Shown here: one piece after another, positions 1 to 6,871 of the stretch | Numbering within the stretch: position 1 is the stretch's first letter | Layout: each line of letters starts with the position of its first letter | Assembly (NCBI GenBank): GCA_017999215.1 | Contig: JAGOBQ010000146.1 | Span: 1 to 8,750 of the forward strand | Source of the DNA: Thermoanaerobaculia bacterium | GTDB taxonomy: Bacteria; Acidobacteriota; Thermoanaerobaculia; UBA5066 | Direction: 5' to 3' | DNA: 8,750 bases | Program-made: the position numbers and the translations under genes | Notes under the pieces: model-generated | The model's input: the letters and a program-made list of their open reading frames with translations, nothing else | Database searches by the model: none | What the model was told of the DNA's origin: nothing

Positions 1-611
1 CGCGACGCCTCCTCGTCCTCGACCGCCCCGGCTCCGTCCAGACGAACCTCATGGTCGGGAACCTCGGCTTCCCGAGGACCGACCCGGACGCCCGGGCCCT
101 CGAGCTCGCGATGACGATCTACGGCGCCTCCTTCACGTCGCGCCTCGTCCAGAACCTCCGCGAGGCCAAGGGCTACACGTACTCGCCCGGGGCCGCCGCG
201 AGCTGGCTCGACGGGTGCGGCACGGTACGCTCCTTCGCGGCGGTCCGGACCGAGGTGACGGGCGCCGCTCTCAACGAGATCCTCTACGAGATGGAGCGGA
301 TGGCGACGACCGAGGCGACCGACGAGGAGATGGAGCGGGCGTTCCGCCGCGAGGCGGGCTCCCTCGCGATCGCGCTGCAGACCGCGGCCGGAGTCGCCGA
401 CGAGCTGGCCCGGCTCTGGGTCCTCGGCCTCCCCCCCGACGAGATCGCCCGGTTCGTCCCGGGCCTCGCGGCGGTGACGAAGGGCGAGGTCCGGCGCGTC
501 TCGGGACGCGTCTTCGGGACCGGCTCCGCACGGATCGTCGCCGTCGGCGACGCCGCGGCGATCCGGGCCGAGCTCGAGACGTTCGGGGTGGTCGTGGCGG
601 GCGGGGCGTAG
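1..611 (+). CDS. M16-family zinc peptidase (insulinase-like), C-terminal part, 5' truncated
   Basis: The reading frame is open from base 3 at the window edge to a TAG stop at 609-611, giving about 202 residues of the C-terminal end. The protein begins with a strand ending in DRPGSVQTNLMVGN, followed by FTSRLVQNLREAKGYTYS. Both are typical of the second (C-terminal, non-catalytic) half of M16 peptidases: the 'RPG-SVQ' strand and the 'SRL-QNLRE-KGYTYS' helix and turn. The HxxEH zinc site of these enzymes lies in the N-terminal half, outside the window, so activity cannot be judged. Family members cleave peptides or processed precursors, usually in the periplasm or cytoplasm; many bacterial copies occur as tandem pairs. 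An internal ATG at 51 is not the real start, because conserved residues precede it. The gene converges on the receiver-kinase gene with only 31 bases between the two stops. Family assignment is strong; substrate is unknown. Confidence 0.9.
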   Translation, partial: RRLLVLDRPGSVQTNLMVGNLGFPRTDPDARALELAMTIYGASFTSRLVQNLREAKGYTYSPGAAASWLDGCGTVRSFAAVRTEVTGAALNEILYEMERMATTEATDEEMERAFRREAGSLAIALQTAAGVADELARLWVLGLPPDEIARFVPGLAAVTKGEVRRVSGRVFGTGSARIVAVGDAAAIRAELETFGVVVAGGA

Positions 612-642
612 CCGCAGCCGCCGTGGCCGGCGCCCGCGAAGC

Positions 643-1872
643 TCAGAGCGAGAACGTGAACTCGGCTCCCTCGCCGACCCGGCCCGTGGCGGAGACGGTC
701 CCGCCGTGTCGCGCCACGATGCGCTGGACGATCGCGAGCCCGACCCCGACGCCCGGGAACTCGGCCGGGCTGTGGAGGCGCTGGAAGACGCCGAAGAGCT
801 TGTCGGCGTACCTCACGTCGAACCCGGCCCCGTTGTCCTTCACGAAGTAGACGACGCGCCTCTCCTCCTCCCGGCTCCCGACCTCGACGACGGGGCGCTC
901 GCGGCGGGACGAGAACTTCAGGGCGTTCGAGAGGAGGTTCGTCACGACGTGGCGGACGAGCGCCGCGTCGCCGTCGGCGGGCGAGAGGGGGCCGACGCGC
1001 AGCTCCACGCGATCCCGCTCCTCGGGCGTCGTCAGCTGCTCGAAGGCGGATCGGACGATCTCGCCCATGTCGAGGCGGGTGCGACGGAGCTCGGCGCGGC
1101 CGGTGCGCGAGAACTCGAGGAGCTCGTCGATGAGCGTCGACATCGTCCGGGCGCTCGCCCGGATCTTCCGGAGCAGCTCGCGGGCCTCCGCGTCGAGAGC
1201 GGCCGACGCCTCGGAGTCGAGGAGCGCGGCGTACCCGTCGATGGCGCGGAGGGGGGCGCGCAGGTCGTGCGAGACGGAGTACGAGAACGCCTCCATCTCG
1301 CGGATGCTCGTCTCGAGCTCGGCCGTCCGCATCCGGACCCTCTCCTCGAGCTCGGCGTTCAGCGCCCGGACCTCCTCCTCGGCCCTCTTTCGCGTGGCGG
1401 CCTCCGCCTCCAGCTGGGCGACCTTCCTCTGGAGCTTGCGGAACAGGGCTTCGCTGTGCCCCTGAAGCACCTCCCCGGCGTCCGCCGTCGGCGTCTGCGT
1501 GCGAGGCGCCTCGAGTACCCCGTGGATCGCCTCGAGGAGCACGTCGGGCGCGAGAGGCTTCACGAGGAACCGGTCGGCCCCGAGCGTCTTCGCGAGGGCC
1601 TCGTCCCGGGCATCGGTGTAGGTGGCGGTGTAGAAGACGAGCGGGATTCGGCAGAGCTCTGCGTCCGCCTTCCACCTGCGGCAGAGCTCGAAGCCGTCCA
1701 TCACCGGCATCAGGATGTCGGTGACGAGGAGGTCGGGAGGAGCGGCCTGCGCCGCCGCGAGCGCCTCGGCCCCGTTCACGGCCGAGACGACTTCGTAGCC
1801 CCCCGCCTTCAGGATCGTCTCGAGGAGGTACCGGTTCTCGACGATGTCGTCGACGATCAGGACGCGGCTCAC
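643..1872 (-). CDS. Receiver-histidine kinase protein (REC-coiled coil-HisKA-HATPase_c), soluble
   Basis: This 409-residue cytoplasmic protein has a receiver domain at the N-terminus (about 1-122), with acidic pocket D8/D9, phospho-acceptor D52 in TDILMPVMDG, T82 and K105. A charged coiled coil (about 140-195) leads to a HisKA domain with H202 in SVSHDLRAPLRAIDGY, a form common in phytochrome-type kinases. The ATPase domain shows the N box (N312, N316), DNGAGFD at 347-353, an F box LFGVFQRLH and the G2 motif around 374-379. There are no membrane segments or HPt domain. Having the receiver first suggests kinase activity gated by phosphorylation of its own receiver. The start is GTG at 1872-1870, inside GTGA, overlapping the stop of the preceding receiver gene by 4 bases, with GAGG a few bases upstream. 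It is the last gene of the operon, and its own phospho-target is not encoded here. Domain calls are certain; partner assignment is inferred from gene order. Confidence 0.95.
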   Translation of the reverse strand: MSRVLIVDDIVENRYLLETILKAGGYEVVSAVNGAEALAAAQAAPPDLLVTDILMPVMDGFELCRRWKADAELCRIPLVFYTATYTDARDEALAKTLGADRFLVKPLAPDVLLEAIHGVLEAPRTQTPTADAGEVLQGHSEALFRKLQRKVAQLEAEAATRKRAEEEVRALNAELEERVRMRTAELETSIREMEAFSYSVSHDLRAPLRAIDGYAALLDSEASAALDAEARELLRKIRASARTMSTLIDELLEFSRTGRAELRRTRLDMGEIVRSAFEQLTTPEERDRVELRVGPLSPADGDAALVRHVVTNLLSNALKFSSRRERPVVEVGSREEERRVVYFVKDNGAGFDVRYADKLFGVFQRLHSPAEFPGVGVGLAIVQRIVARHGGTVSATGRVGEGAEFTFSL

Positions 1873-2261
1873 GGGGCCTCGTCCTTCGACTTCGCCGCGA
1901 GGAGGTGCTGCTCCACCTGGGCGGCGAAGGCCGCCGGGTCGATCGGTTTCTCGATGTAGCCGGTGCAGCCGGCGGCGAGGGCCTTCTCGCGGTCGCCGGC
2001 CATCGCGTAGGACGTGAGGGCGACGATCGGGGTGCTGGAGAGGGCGGGATTTCCGCGGAGGGCCTGCGCCACGGCGTAGCCGTCCATGCCGGGGAGCTGG
2101 ATGTCGAGGAGGATCAGGTCGGCCCAGCCCCGGGCGGCCTGCTCGACCCCTTCGGGACCATCCTTCGCCCAGACCACCTCGAACCCCGCGGCGGTCAGGA
2201 TGAAGTTCACGAGGTAGAAATTCTGGGTGTTGTCCTCGATGTAAAGGACCTTCGCCTTCAT
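1869..2261 (-). CDS. Stand-alone CheY/DivK-like receiver (response regulator without output domain)
   Basis: This 130-residue protein is a single receiver domain. The acidic pocket is E9/D10 in VLYIEDN, the phospho-acceptor is D53 in LLDIQLPGMDGY, the switch threonine is T83 in ALTSYAM, and the invariant lysine is K105 in IEKPID. The IEDN and ALTSYAM signatures resemble DivK and the first receivers of PleD-type proteins. There is no DNA-binding or enzymatic domain, and only a short charged tail after residue 125. The ATG at 2261 overlaps the TGA of the upstream sensor kinase as ATGA, and AAGGA lies 7 bases upstream. The stop overlaps the GTG of the receiver-kinase. The likely role is to take phosphate from the membrane kinase and either act by protein contact or pass it on. 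The stop-start coupling supports co-production with both kinases; the direction of phosphoflow is inferred. Confidence 0.95.
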   Translation of the reverse strand: MKAKVLYIEDNTQNFYLVNFILTAAGFEVVWAKDGPEGVEQAARGWADLILLDIQLPGMDGYAVAQALRGNPALSSTPIVALTSYAMAGDREKALAAGCTGYIEKPIDPAAFAAQVEQHLLAAKSKDEAP

Positions 2262-4153
2262 GGGGCCTTCCTTCTCAGCGGGAGGACGACCGTGAACGTG
2301 CTTCCCCGGCCCGGCTCGCTCTCGACGGCGATGCTACCCCCGAGCAGCTCGGCCAGCTTCCGGCTGATCGAGAGGCCGAGGCCGGTCCCGTCGTAGTGGC
2401 GGGACGTGCCGGAGTCGACCTGCCGGAACGGCCGGAAGAGCTTGTCGAGGTCCTCGGCGCGGATCCCGATCCCGGTGTCGACGACGCGGATCGTGGCGTG
2501 CTCGTCGTCGGCGTCGCACGAGAGCGTCACCGCCCCGTGGTCGGTGAACTTCACCGCGTTCGAGAGGAGGTTGAGGACGATCTGCTCCACGCGGCGGCGG
2601 TCGCTCGTCATCTCCCCGACCTCGGGACCGACCTCGTGCTCGAGCGAGAGCCCCTTCTTCTCCGCCAGGGGCGCCGCGGAGCGGACCAGGTTCGCGAGCG
2701 AGGCCCCGAGGTCGAAGGTCTCGGTCGCGAGCGTGAGCTGGCCCGCCTCGATCTTGGAGATGTCGAGGACGTCGTTGATCAACGCGAGCAGGTGCCCGGC
2801 GCTGCCGCAGACCATCCCCATCTGCTTCTGCTGCTCCTCGTTCAGCGGGCCGGCGAGGCCCTGCAGCAGGACGCCCGAGAAGCCGATGATCGAGTTCAGC
2901 GGGGTGCGGAGCTCGTGGGACATGGTGGCGAGGAACGCCGACTTCAGGCGGTCGGACTCCTCCGCCTTCTCCTTGGCCACGGCGAGCTCGGCGGTCCGCT
3001 CCTTCACGAGGTCCTCGAGGTGGTCGCGGTACCTCTTCAGCTCGTCGTCGGCCTTCTTCCTCTCCGTCACGTCGATTCCGACCCCGAGCACCGCCCGGGT
3101 GACGCCGTCCTCGAGGAGGAGCGGGACCTTCGTCGTCTGGAGGTAGCGGAGAGCGCCCGACGCATCCCGGAACGGCTCCTCGGCAGCGAAAAGCTCGAGC
3201 CCCTCGTCGAGGACCCTCAGGTCCTTCTCGTGCCAGCCGCGGGCCTGCTCGCGGTCGAGCCCGAGCTCGACCTGTGGCCGGCCGAGCAGCTCCGGGACCG
3301 TCGTTCCGTACGCCTCGGCGACGGTCCGGTTGGCCAGGAGGAACCGGCCGTCGCGGTCCTTGACGAAGATCATGTGGGGGACGAGATCGACGATCTCCCG
3401 GAGCCGGGCCTCGGACGCGCGCAGGGCGGCCTGGGCACGGTTGCTGGCGGCGCTCTCCGCCTCGACGACACCGACCATCTCGTTGAACGTCCGCGCGAGC
3501 GCGGCGATCTCGTCTTTCCCCTCCGCGGGCGCGCGGACGGAGTAGTCCTTCTGGGTCGCGATGCGCTGGGCCGTCTGGGTGAGCCGGGCGAGCGGACCGG
3601 AGACGAGGCGTTGCAGGCGCGTCGAGAGGGCGAAGGCGACGAGCGAAGCGAACGCGACGATCGCCGCCGCGGAGAGGAGGTACTCCCGCCGGAGGACGGC
3701 GAGCTCCCGAAGGCTCGCACGGACGTGGACCGTTCCGATCCGTTTCCCGTCGAGGACGACCGGCTCGAAGAGGGAGAGGTGCCCTTCCTCGAAGCGGTGC
3801 GACGGCCCGTCCTCGGCAGCGGGGAAGCGGTACTCCGGTCCCCGGAGGGAGCGGTACTCGGCGAAGACGGAGCCGTCGGCGGCGTAGATGCAGGCCGCCG
3901 TGACGGTGGGCTTGATGCGCAGTGCGGCGAGGTTCTCCGCGGCCAGTCCGGGGTCGTCGAAGGCGAGGGCGGCCGTGCTCCGGTCCGCGACGAGACGGGC
4001 GATCGTGGAGACGTCCTGGACGAGGCCCCGGCGGTCGCGGTGCCGGTCCGCGAGGACGAAGGCGGTGGCGGCGAGGAGGAGGGAGCAGAGGCTCGTCGCC
4101 GTACCGATGAGCACCAGCTTCGCGCGGATGGAGCTGGTGCCGAGGGCGCTCAC
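2258..4153 (-). CDS. Membrane sensor histidine kinase, CHASE8-HAMP-PAS-HisKA-HATPase_c
   Basis: The 631-residue product has a first membrane helix (about 11-35), a periplasmic domain (about 37-156), a second helix (about 159-176), HAMP (177-229), PAS/PAC (249-366) and a coiled coil (366-402). HisKA follows with H413 in MSHELRTPLNS, then the ATPase domain with N box N528/N532, DTGIGI at 559-564, F box LFRPFRQVD and GTGLGLS at 589-595. The periplasmic part contains STAALAFDDPGLAAENLAAL and a later ACIYAADGSVFAEY, the pattern of CHASE8 sensors, also found in the diguanylate cyclase YfiN (DgcN). The start is GTG at 4153-4151. GGAGG lies at 4158-4162, and GTGA overlaps the stop of the YfiR-like gene. 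The same frame stays open upstream to 4678, but that stretch is an arginine/glycine-rich shadow of the YfiR-like gene. There is no fused receiver; the two downstream receivers are probable partners. The architecture is certain; the ligand and the YfiR contact are inferred. Confidence 0.94.
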   Translation of the reverse strand: MSALGTSSIRAKLVLIGTATSLCSLLLAATAFVLADRHRDRRGLVQDVSTIARLVADRSTAALAFDDPGLAAENLAALRIKPTVTAACIYAADGSVFAEYRSLRGPEYRFPAAEDGPSHRFEEGHLSLFEPVVLDGKRIGTVHVRASLRELAVLRREYLLSAAAIVAFASLVAFALSTRLQRLVSGPLARLTQTAQRIATQKDYSVRAPAEGKDEIAALARTFNEMVGVVEAESAASNRAQAALRASEARLREIVDLVPHMIFVKDRDGRFLLANRTVAEAYGTTVPELLGRPQVELGLDREQARGWHEKDLRVLDEGLELFAAEEPFRDASGALRYLQTTKVPLLLEDGVTRAVLGVGIDVTERKKADDELKRYRDHLEDLVKERTAELAVAKEKAEESDRLKSAFLATMSHELRTPLNSIIGFSGVLLQGLAGPLNEEQQKQMGMVCGSAGHLLALINDVLDISKIEAGQLTLATETFDLGASLANLVRSAAPLAEKKGLSLEHEVGPEVGEMTSDRRRVEQIVLNLLSNAVKFTDHGAVTLSCDADDEHATIRVVDTGIGIRAEDLDKLFRPFRQVDSGTSRHYDGTGLGLSISRKLAELLGGSIAVESEPGRGSTFTVVLPLRRKAP

Positions 4154-4749
4154 CGGTCCTCCCGCGGGACGACGCGCGCGACCTCGAGGAGCTTCGCGCT
4201 CACCCTGAGCCCGGCCGCGGCGGCCGCGCCCGGGTTGACCTCGATCCGCACGCGTCCTCCCTCCGTCAGGAAGCCGATCATCCCGCCGCTGCGGGAGAAG
4301 CGGGGGATGTCGCTGACGGTCAGGACGCTCGTGCCCGAGACCGTCCGGAGGATCTCCGGGAGCCGGGCCGCTTCGGAGCGGCCGATGACGAGGAGGTGGC
4401 AGGAAGAGGGCGGCCCGGCTTCCGGCCCGGAGAAGACCTCGAGCGGCCGGCCGCGAACCTGGCGGCCCGACAGTCCCTTCAGCTGCGCGAGGAGCGCCTC
4501 GTCCCCGAGGACGCAGACGCGCACCGGGGCGCCCTCCGGCTCCGGCTCGGCCTTCTCCCGCTCGACGAACGTCAGGAAGTTGTAGACGTACGCGGCCTTG
4601 ACGCGCGTCTCCAGCCCCGGGTCCTGGGCCGCCGCGGAGGCCGTCGCCGCGAGGAGAGCGAGCGCGAGCGCCGCCCACCGCGACCGCGCGGGACGACGGG
4701 CGGACTGGCGCGTGGAGGGGGGCCCCGCCGTCCGGGCGGTGCCGCGCAT
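4150..4749 (-). CDS. Secreted YfiR/DUF4154-family periplasmic protein
   Basis: The protein has 199 residues. A basic N-terminus (RRPARSR) precedes a hydrophobic run (WAALALALLAATASA) and a likely signal-peptidase site before Q42, so it should be periplasmic. The mature part starts with VKAAYVYNFLTFVE. It continues through VCVLGDEALLAQLKGL, SSCHLLVIG, VLTVSDIPRF, GGMIGFL and RVRIEVNPGAAAAAGLRVSAKLLEVARVV, which is the full DUF4154/YfiR pattern from start to end. Two cysteines (C79 and C117) sit at a spacing close to one disulfide pair described in Pseudomonas YfiR; the second pair is not evident. Family members repress the diguanylate cyclase YfiN through its periplasmic domain. The ATG at 4749 shares one base with the TGA of the receptor gene (TGATG), with GGAG 6 bases upstream. 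An ATG at 4761 is possible but less well placed. The neighbouring CHASE8 kinase is the obvious partner; this is inference. Confidence 0.9.
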   Translation of the reverse strand: MRGTARTAGPPSTRQSARRPARSRWAALALALLAATASAAAQDPGLETRVKAAYVYNFLTFVEREKAEPEPEGAPVRVCVLGDEALLAQLKGLSGRQVRGRPLEVFSGPEAGPPSSCHLLVIGRSEAARLPEILRTVSGTSVLTVSDIPRFSRSGGMIGFLTEGGRVRIEVNPGAAAAAGLRVSAKLLEVARVVPREDR

Positions 4750-6773
4750 CAGAAGCTCCATCCCGCCTGGACGCGGAACGTCCGCCCCGGCTGGCGGTAG
4801 CGGCTCGGCGGCAGGTTGGAGGGGTGGAACCAGGTCGTTCCGCCGAGGTTGTCGACGAAGAGCCGGGCCTCGAGCCCGTGAGGCAGCGTCAGGGCGGCCG
4901 ACGCGCGGAGGACGAGGGCGTCCTCGATCCGGTCGTCGCCGGTCTCCGGAATGACCTTCGGGTTCCTGCGGGAGCCGACGAAGCTCGCCCGCAGGCCGAG
5001 CGTCGCTCCGCGCGTCACGGCGTACCGGATGCCGGCGTTCGCGCCGGTCCGGGCGATCTCCGCGACCTGGCGACCCGTCTCGTCCTCCGACGCGCAGAGC
5101 GAGGCGTTCGCCCAGGCCGTCGTCCGCCCCTTCCGGAGCTCGACGGAGACCTCGACGCCCCGCGTCTCGAGCTCTCCGGCGTTCACCCAGCGCCACTCGG
5201 TCCCCTCGCCCGACCGCGTCAGCCTCTCGTCCAGCCGGCTGCGGTAGACGGAGACGTCCGCCTGCAGGTGGGGCGAGAACGAGTACGCGGCCGACGCTTC
5301 GATCATCCGCATCTCTTCCGGACGGAGATCGGGGTTCCCGAGCCCGTCGGTCAGGTCCCACGGCTTCGGCGCCCGGAACGCCTCCATGTAGAGGAGCTTG
5401 GCCGAGAAGCGGCTGCGGTTCAGGACGAGCCCGGCCCGGGGCGTGTCGACCGTGCCGTAGCTCGTCGCGTCGTCGTGTCGGAGCCCGGCGAAGAGGCGGA
5501 TCTGCTCCGTGAGGCCGACCTGCGCCTCGGCGTAGAGGCTGGCGAGGTCGTTCGTGACGCGTTCCGGCTCCGGCGGAGTCGGAGCCGGCTCCAGCTCCGA
5601 GCCGCTCGTCGTGACCGAGTAGCTCCTCGAGAGCCGCTCCCGCTCGAGGACGAGCCCGGCCGAGACTGTGAAGCGCTTCGTCGGAGCCCAGGTCGCCTGC
5701 GTCTCGGCGCCGACCAGCTCTCCCGGCCGGTACCAGCGCTGCTGGCTTCCGGGGGAGGTGGCCGTGGCCCTCTCGATCACCGGCACCGTGTCGTCCTCGA
5801 CCGTGCTGCTCCGGACGTAGACGGTCGAACGCGCCGACCAGGGGTCGGGCAGCTCGAAGACGTAGGCGGCCCAGGCGTTCAGGAACCGGATGTGCCAGCC
5901 GACGCCGTCGTCCCGGAGCGGCTCGCCGAGCGTCTTCTGGACGCTCGCGCGGGAGGCCTCCTTGTCCTGGACGAGGAAGCCGACGCTCAGCCCCTTCCAA
6001 CGGACGAGGCCGTCGAGCGAGAGGTCGTTCTCGAAGTTGTCGGCCGCGTCGGTCCAGTTCCCGTCTCCTCGGTCGCCGCGCAGGTCGGCCTTGTCGGTCC
6101 GCTTCCGCATTCCGGCGACCGAGACGGCGAGGTCGTCTCCGGGCGAGGACCAGGCGTACCGAACGTCGAAGAGGGAGGTGTCGAGACTGCCGAGGGAGGC
6201 GTTCAGCTTCCCGCCGGTCCCTTTCCCGGGGTCCTTCCGGATCACGTTCACGATGCCCGAGAGCGCGTTCGTACCGTAGAGCGCCGAGGCCGGGCCGTAG
6301 ACGACCTCGATCCGCTCGACGTTCGCGAGGTTCAGCTGCCCTCCGGCGTAGAAGCCGCCCGAGTTCAGCTCGTTGACCTGAATGCCGTCGACGAGGAGGA
6401 GGATCGCGCTGTTCTGGCTCGGTACGCCCCGCAGGAACGTGTAGGCGTTGAAGCCGAGGATGTTCCGGAGCTGGAACCCCGGCAGGTCGGCGAGAGCGTC
6501 CTCCAGGGTGAGGTAGCCGTTCTCGGCGATCGCCTCGGCCGTGATCACCCGAACTGTGGCCGGGACCCGGGCGGCGGTGGCGGGGACCTTCGCGGCCGAG
6601 ACGACCTCGATCGCGGCGAGGTCCTGGAGGCTGAGGCGGAGCAGCTCGTCGAGACTCTTCTCCTGCGCGCGGGCAGGAGGCGCGCACAGGAGGGCCAGCG
6701 CGAGCGCGGGGCAGCGGAACGCCGTCCGGCTCGTCCGGCCCTTCCGCCGTCCGCATCCGGATGGGCCGCTCAC
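4749..6773 (-). CDS. TonB-dependent outer-membrane receptor (plug plus beta-barrel)
   Basis: The product has 674 residues. A basic start is followed by a hydrophobic segment ending in PARAQ, giving probable cleavage after ARA and export. The mature N-terminus carries the KSLDELLRLSLQDLAAIEVV stretch seen in many receptors of this kind; the IEVVSA part may serve as the TonB box. The plug (about 66-180) shows VRVITAEAI, LEDALADLPGFQL, FLRGVPSQNSAILLLVDG and VERIEVVYGPASALYGTNA. The remainder alternates short strands and loops, and the chain ends in an aromatic residue (QAGWSF), as expected for a barrel inserted by the BAM machinery. Its size matches BtuB/CirA-type receptors. No residues identify the ligand. 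No in-frame ATG exists near the 5' end: GTG at 6773 is the only start giving an intact signal peptide, with GGAG 10 bases upstream. A small upstream minicistron may couple into it. It is the first main gene of the operon. Confidence 0.93.
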   Translation of the reverse strand: MSGPSGCGRRKGRTSRTAFRCPALALALLCAPPARAQEKSLDELLRLSLQDLAAIEVVSAAKVPATAARVPATVRVITAEAIAENGYLTLEDALADLPGFQLRNILGFNAYTFLRGVPSQNSAILLLVDGIQVNELNSGGFYAGGQLNLANVERIEVVYGPASALYGTNALSGIVNVIRKDPGKGTGGKLNASLGSLDTSLFDVRYAWSSPGDDLAVSVAGMRKRTDKADLRGDRGDGNWTDAADNFENDLSLDGLVRWKGLSVGFLVQDKEASRASVQKTLGEPLRDDGVGWHIRFLNAWAAYVFELPDPWSARSTVYVRSSTVEDDTVPVIERATATSPGSQQRWYRPGELVGAETQATWAPTKRFTVSAGLVLERERLSRSYSVTTSGSELEPAPTPPEPERVTNDLASLYAEAQVGLTEQIRLFAGLRHDDATSYGTVDTPRAGLVLNRSRFSAKLLYMEAFRAPKPWDLTDGLGNPDLRPEEMRMIEASAAYSFSPHLQADVSVYRSRLDERLTRSGEGTEWRWVNAGELETRGVEVSVELRKGRTTAWANASLCASEDETGRQVAEIARTGANAGIRYAVTRGATLGLRASFVGSRRNPKVIPETGDDRIEDALVLRASAALTLPHGLEARLFVDNLGGTTWFHPSNLPPSRYRQPGRTFRVQAGWSF

Positions 6774-6796
6774 GACCGGGAGACTCCGAGCCGCAC
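6770..6796 (-). CDS. Possible 8-codon leader minicistron coupled to the receptor start
   Basis: A near-perfect GGAGG ribosome-binding site at 6803-6807 is followed, 6 bases later, by GTG at 6796-6794. That frame encodes VRLGVSRS (the GTG being read as Met) and ends at TGA 6772-6770. The stop overlaps the receptor's GTG as GTGA, the same junction style used between the downstream genes. The strong site is not in phase with the receptor frame at any usable start. It could therefore drive a leader peptide that delivers ribosomes to the receptor start. Such a short frame can arise by chance, and the peptide has no recognisable attenuator composition. Confidence 0.3.
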   Translation of the reverse strand: MRLGVSRS

Positions 6797-6821
6797 GAGT
6801 TACCTCCGACGCCTGGCGGAA

Positions 6822-6827
6822 ATTATG
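6822..6827 (-). promoter_or_regulatory. Candidate -10 element of the receptor/kinase operon
   Basis: Read on the minus strand the bases are CATAAT, 5 of 6 matching the sigma-70 -10 consensus, within GCATAATTT. This is the only AT-rich patch in the 98-base gap between the CorA stop and the receptor start. A start of transcription near 6815 would give a leader of roughly 40 bases containing the GGAGG site at 6803-6807. No convincing -35 hexamer is found 16-18 bases upstream, so the call rests on the -10 and its position alone. Confidence 0.35.
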
Positions 6828-6871
6828 CGCTCGGCGAGCCGGCCCGACGCCGACGCGGCCTGCCCGGACGG

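Noticed and set aside
597..637. Possible terminator from GCGGGCG (597-603) and CGCCCGC (631-637) between the convergent genes
   Set aside because: The stem is 7 base pairs with a 27-base loop and no T run on either strand, and one arm lies inside the peptidase gene. It is not distinguishable from chance in GC-rich DNA.
2396..4585. Long plus-strand open frame (729 codons) antisense to the sensor kinase and YfiR-like genes
   Set aside because: The translation is low-complexity, rich in R, G, E and L, with no domain. It is a by-product of extreme GC at third positions, which removes stops from the opposite strand. The minus-strand genes have clear domains.
4154..4678. N-terminal extension of the sensor kinase to an ATG at 4678
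   Set aside because: The stretch is the out-of-frame shadow of the YfiR-like gene. The true start is GTG 4153, with GGAGG and the first membrane helix directly after.
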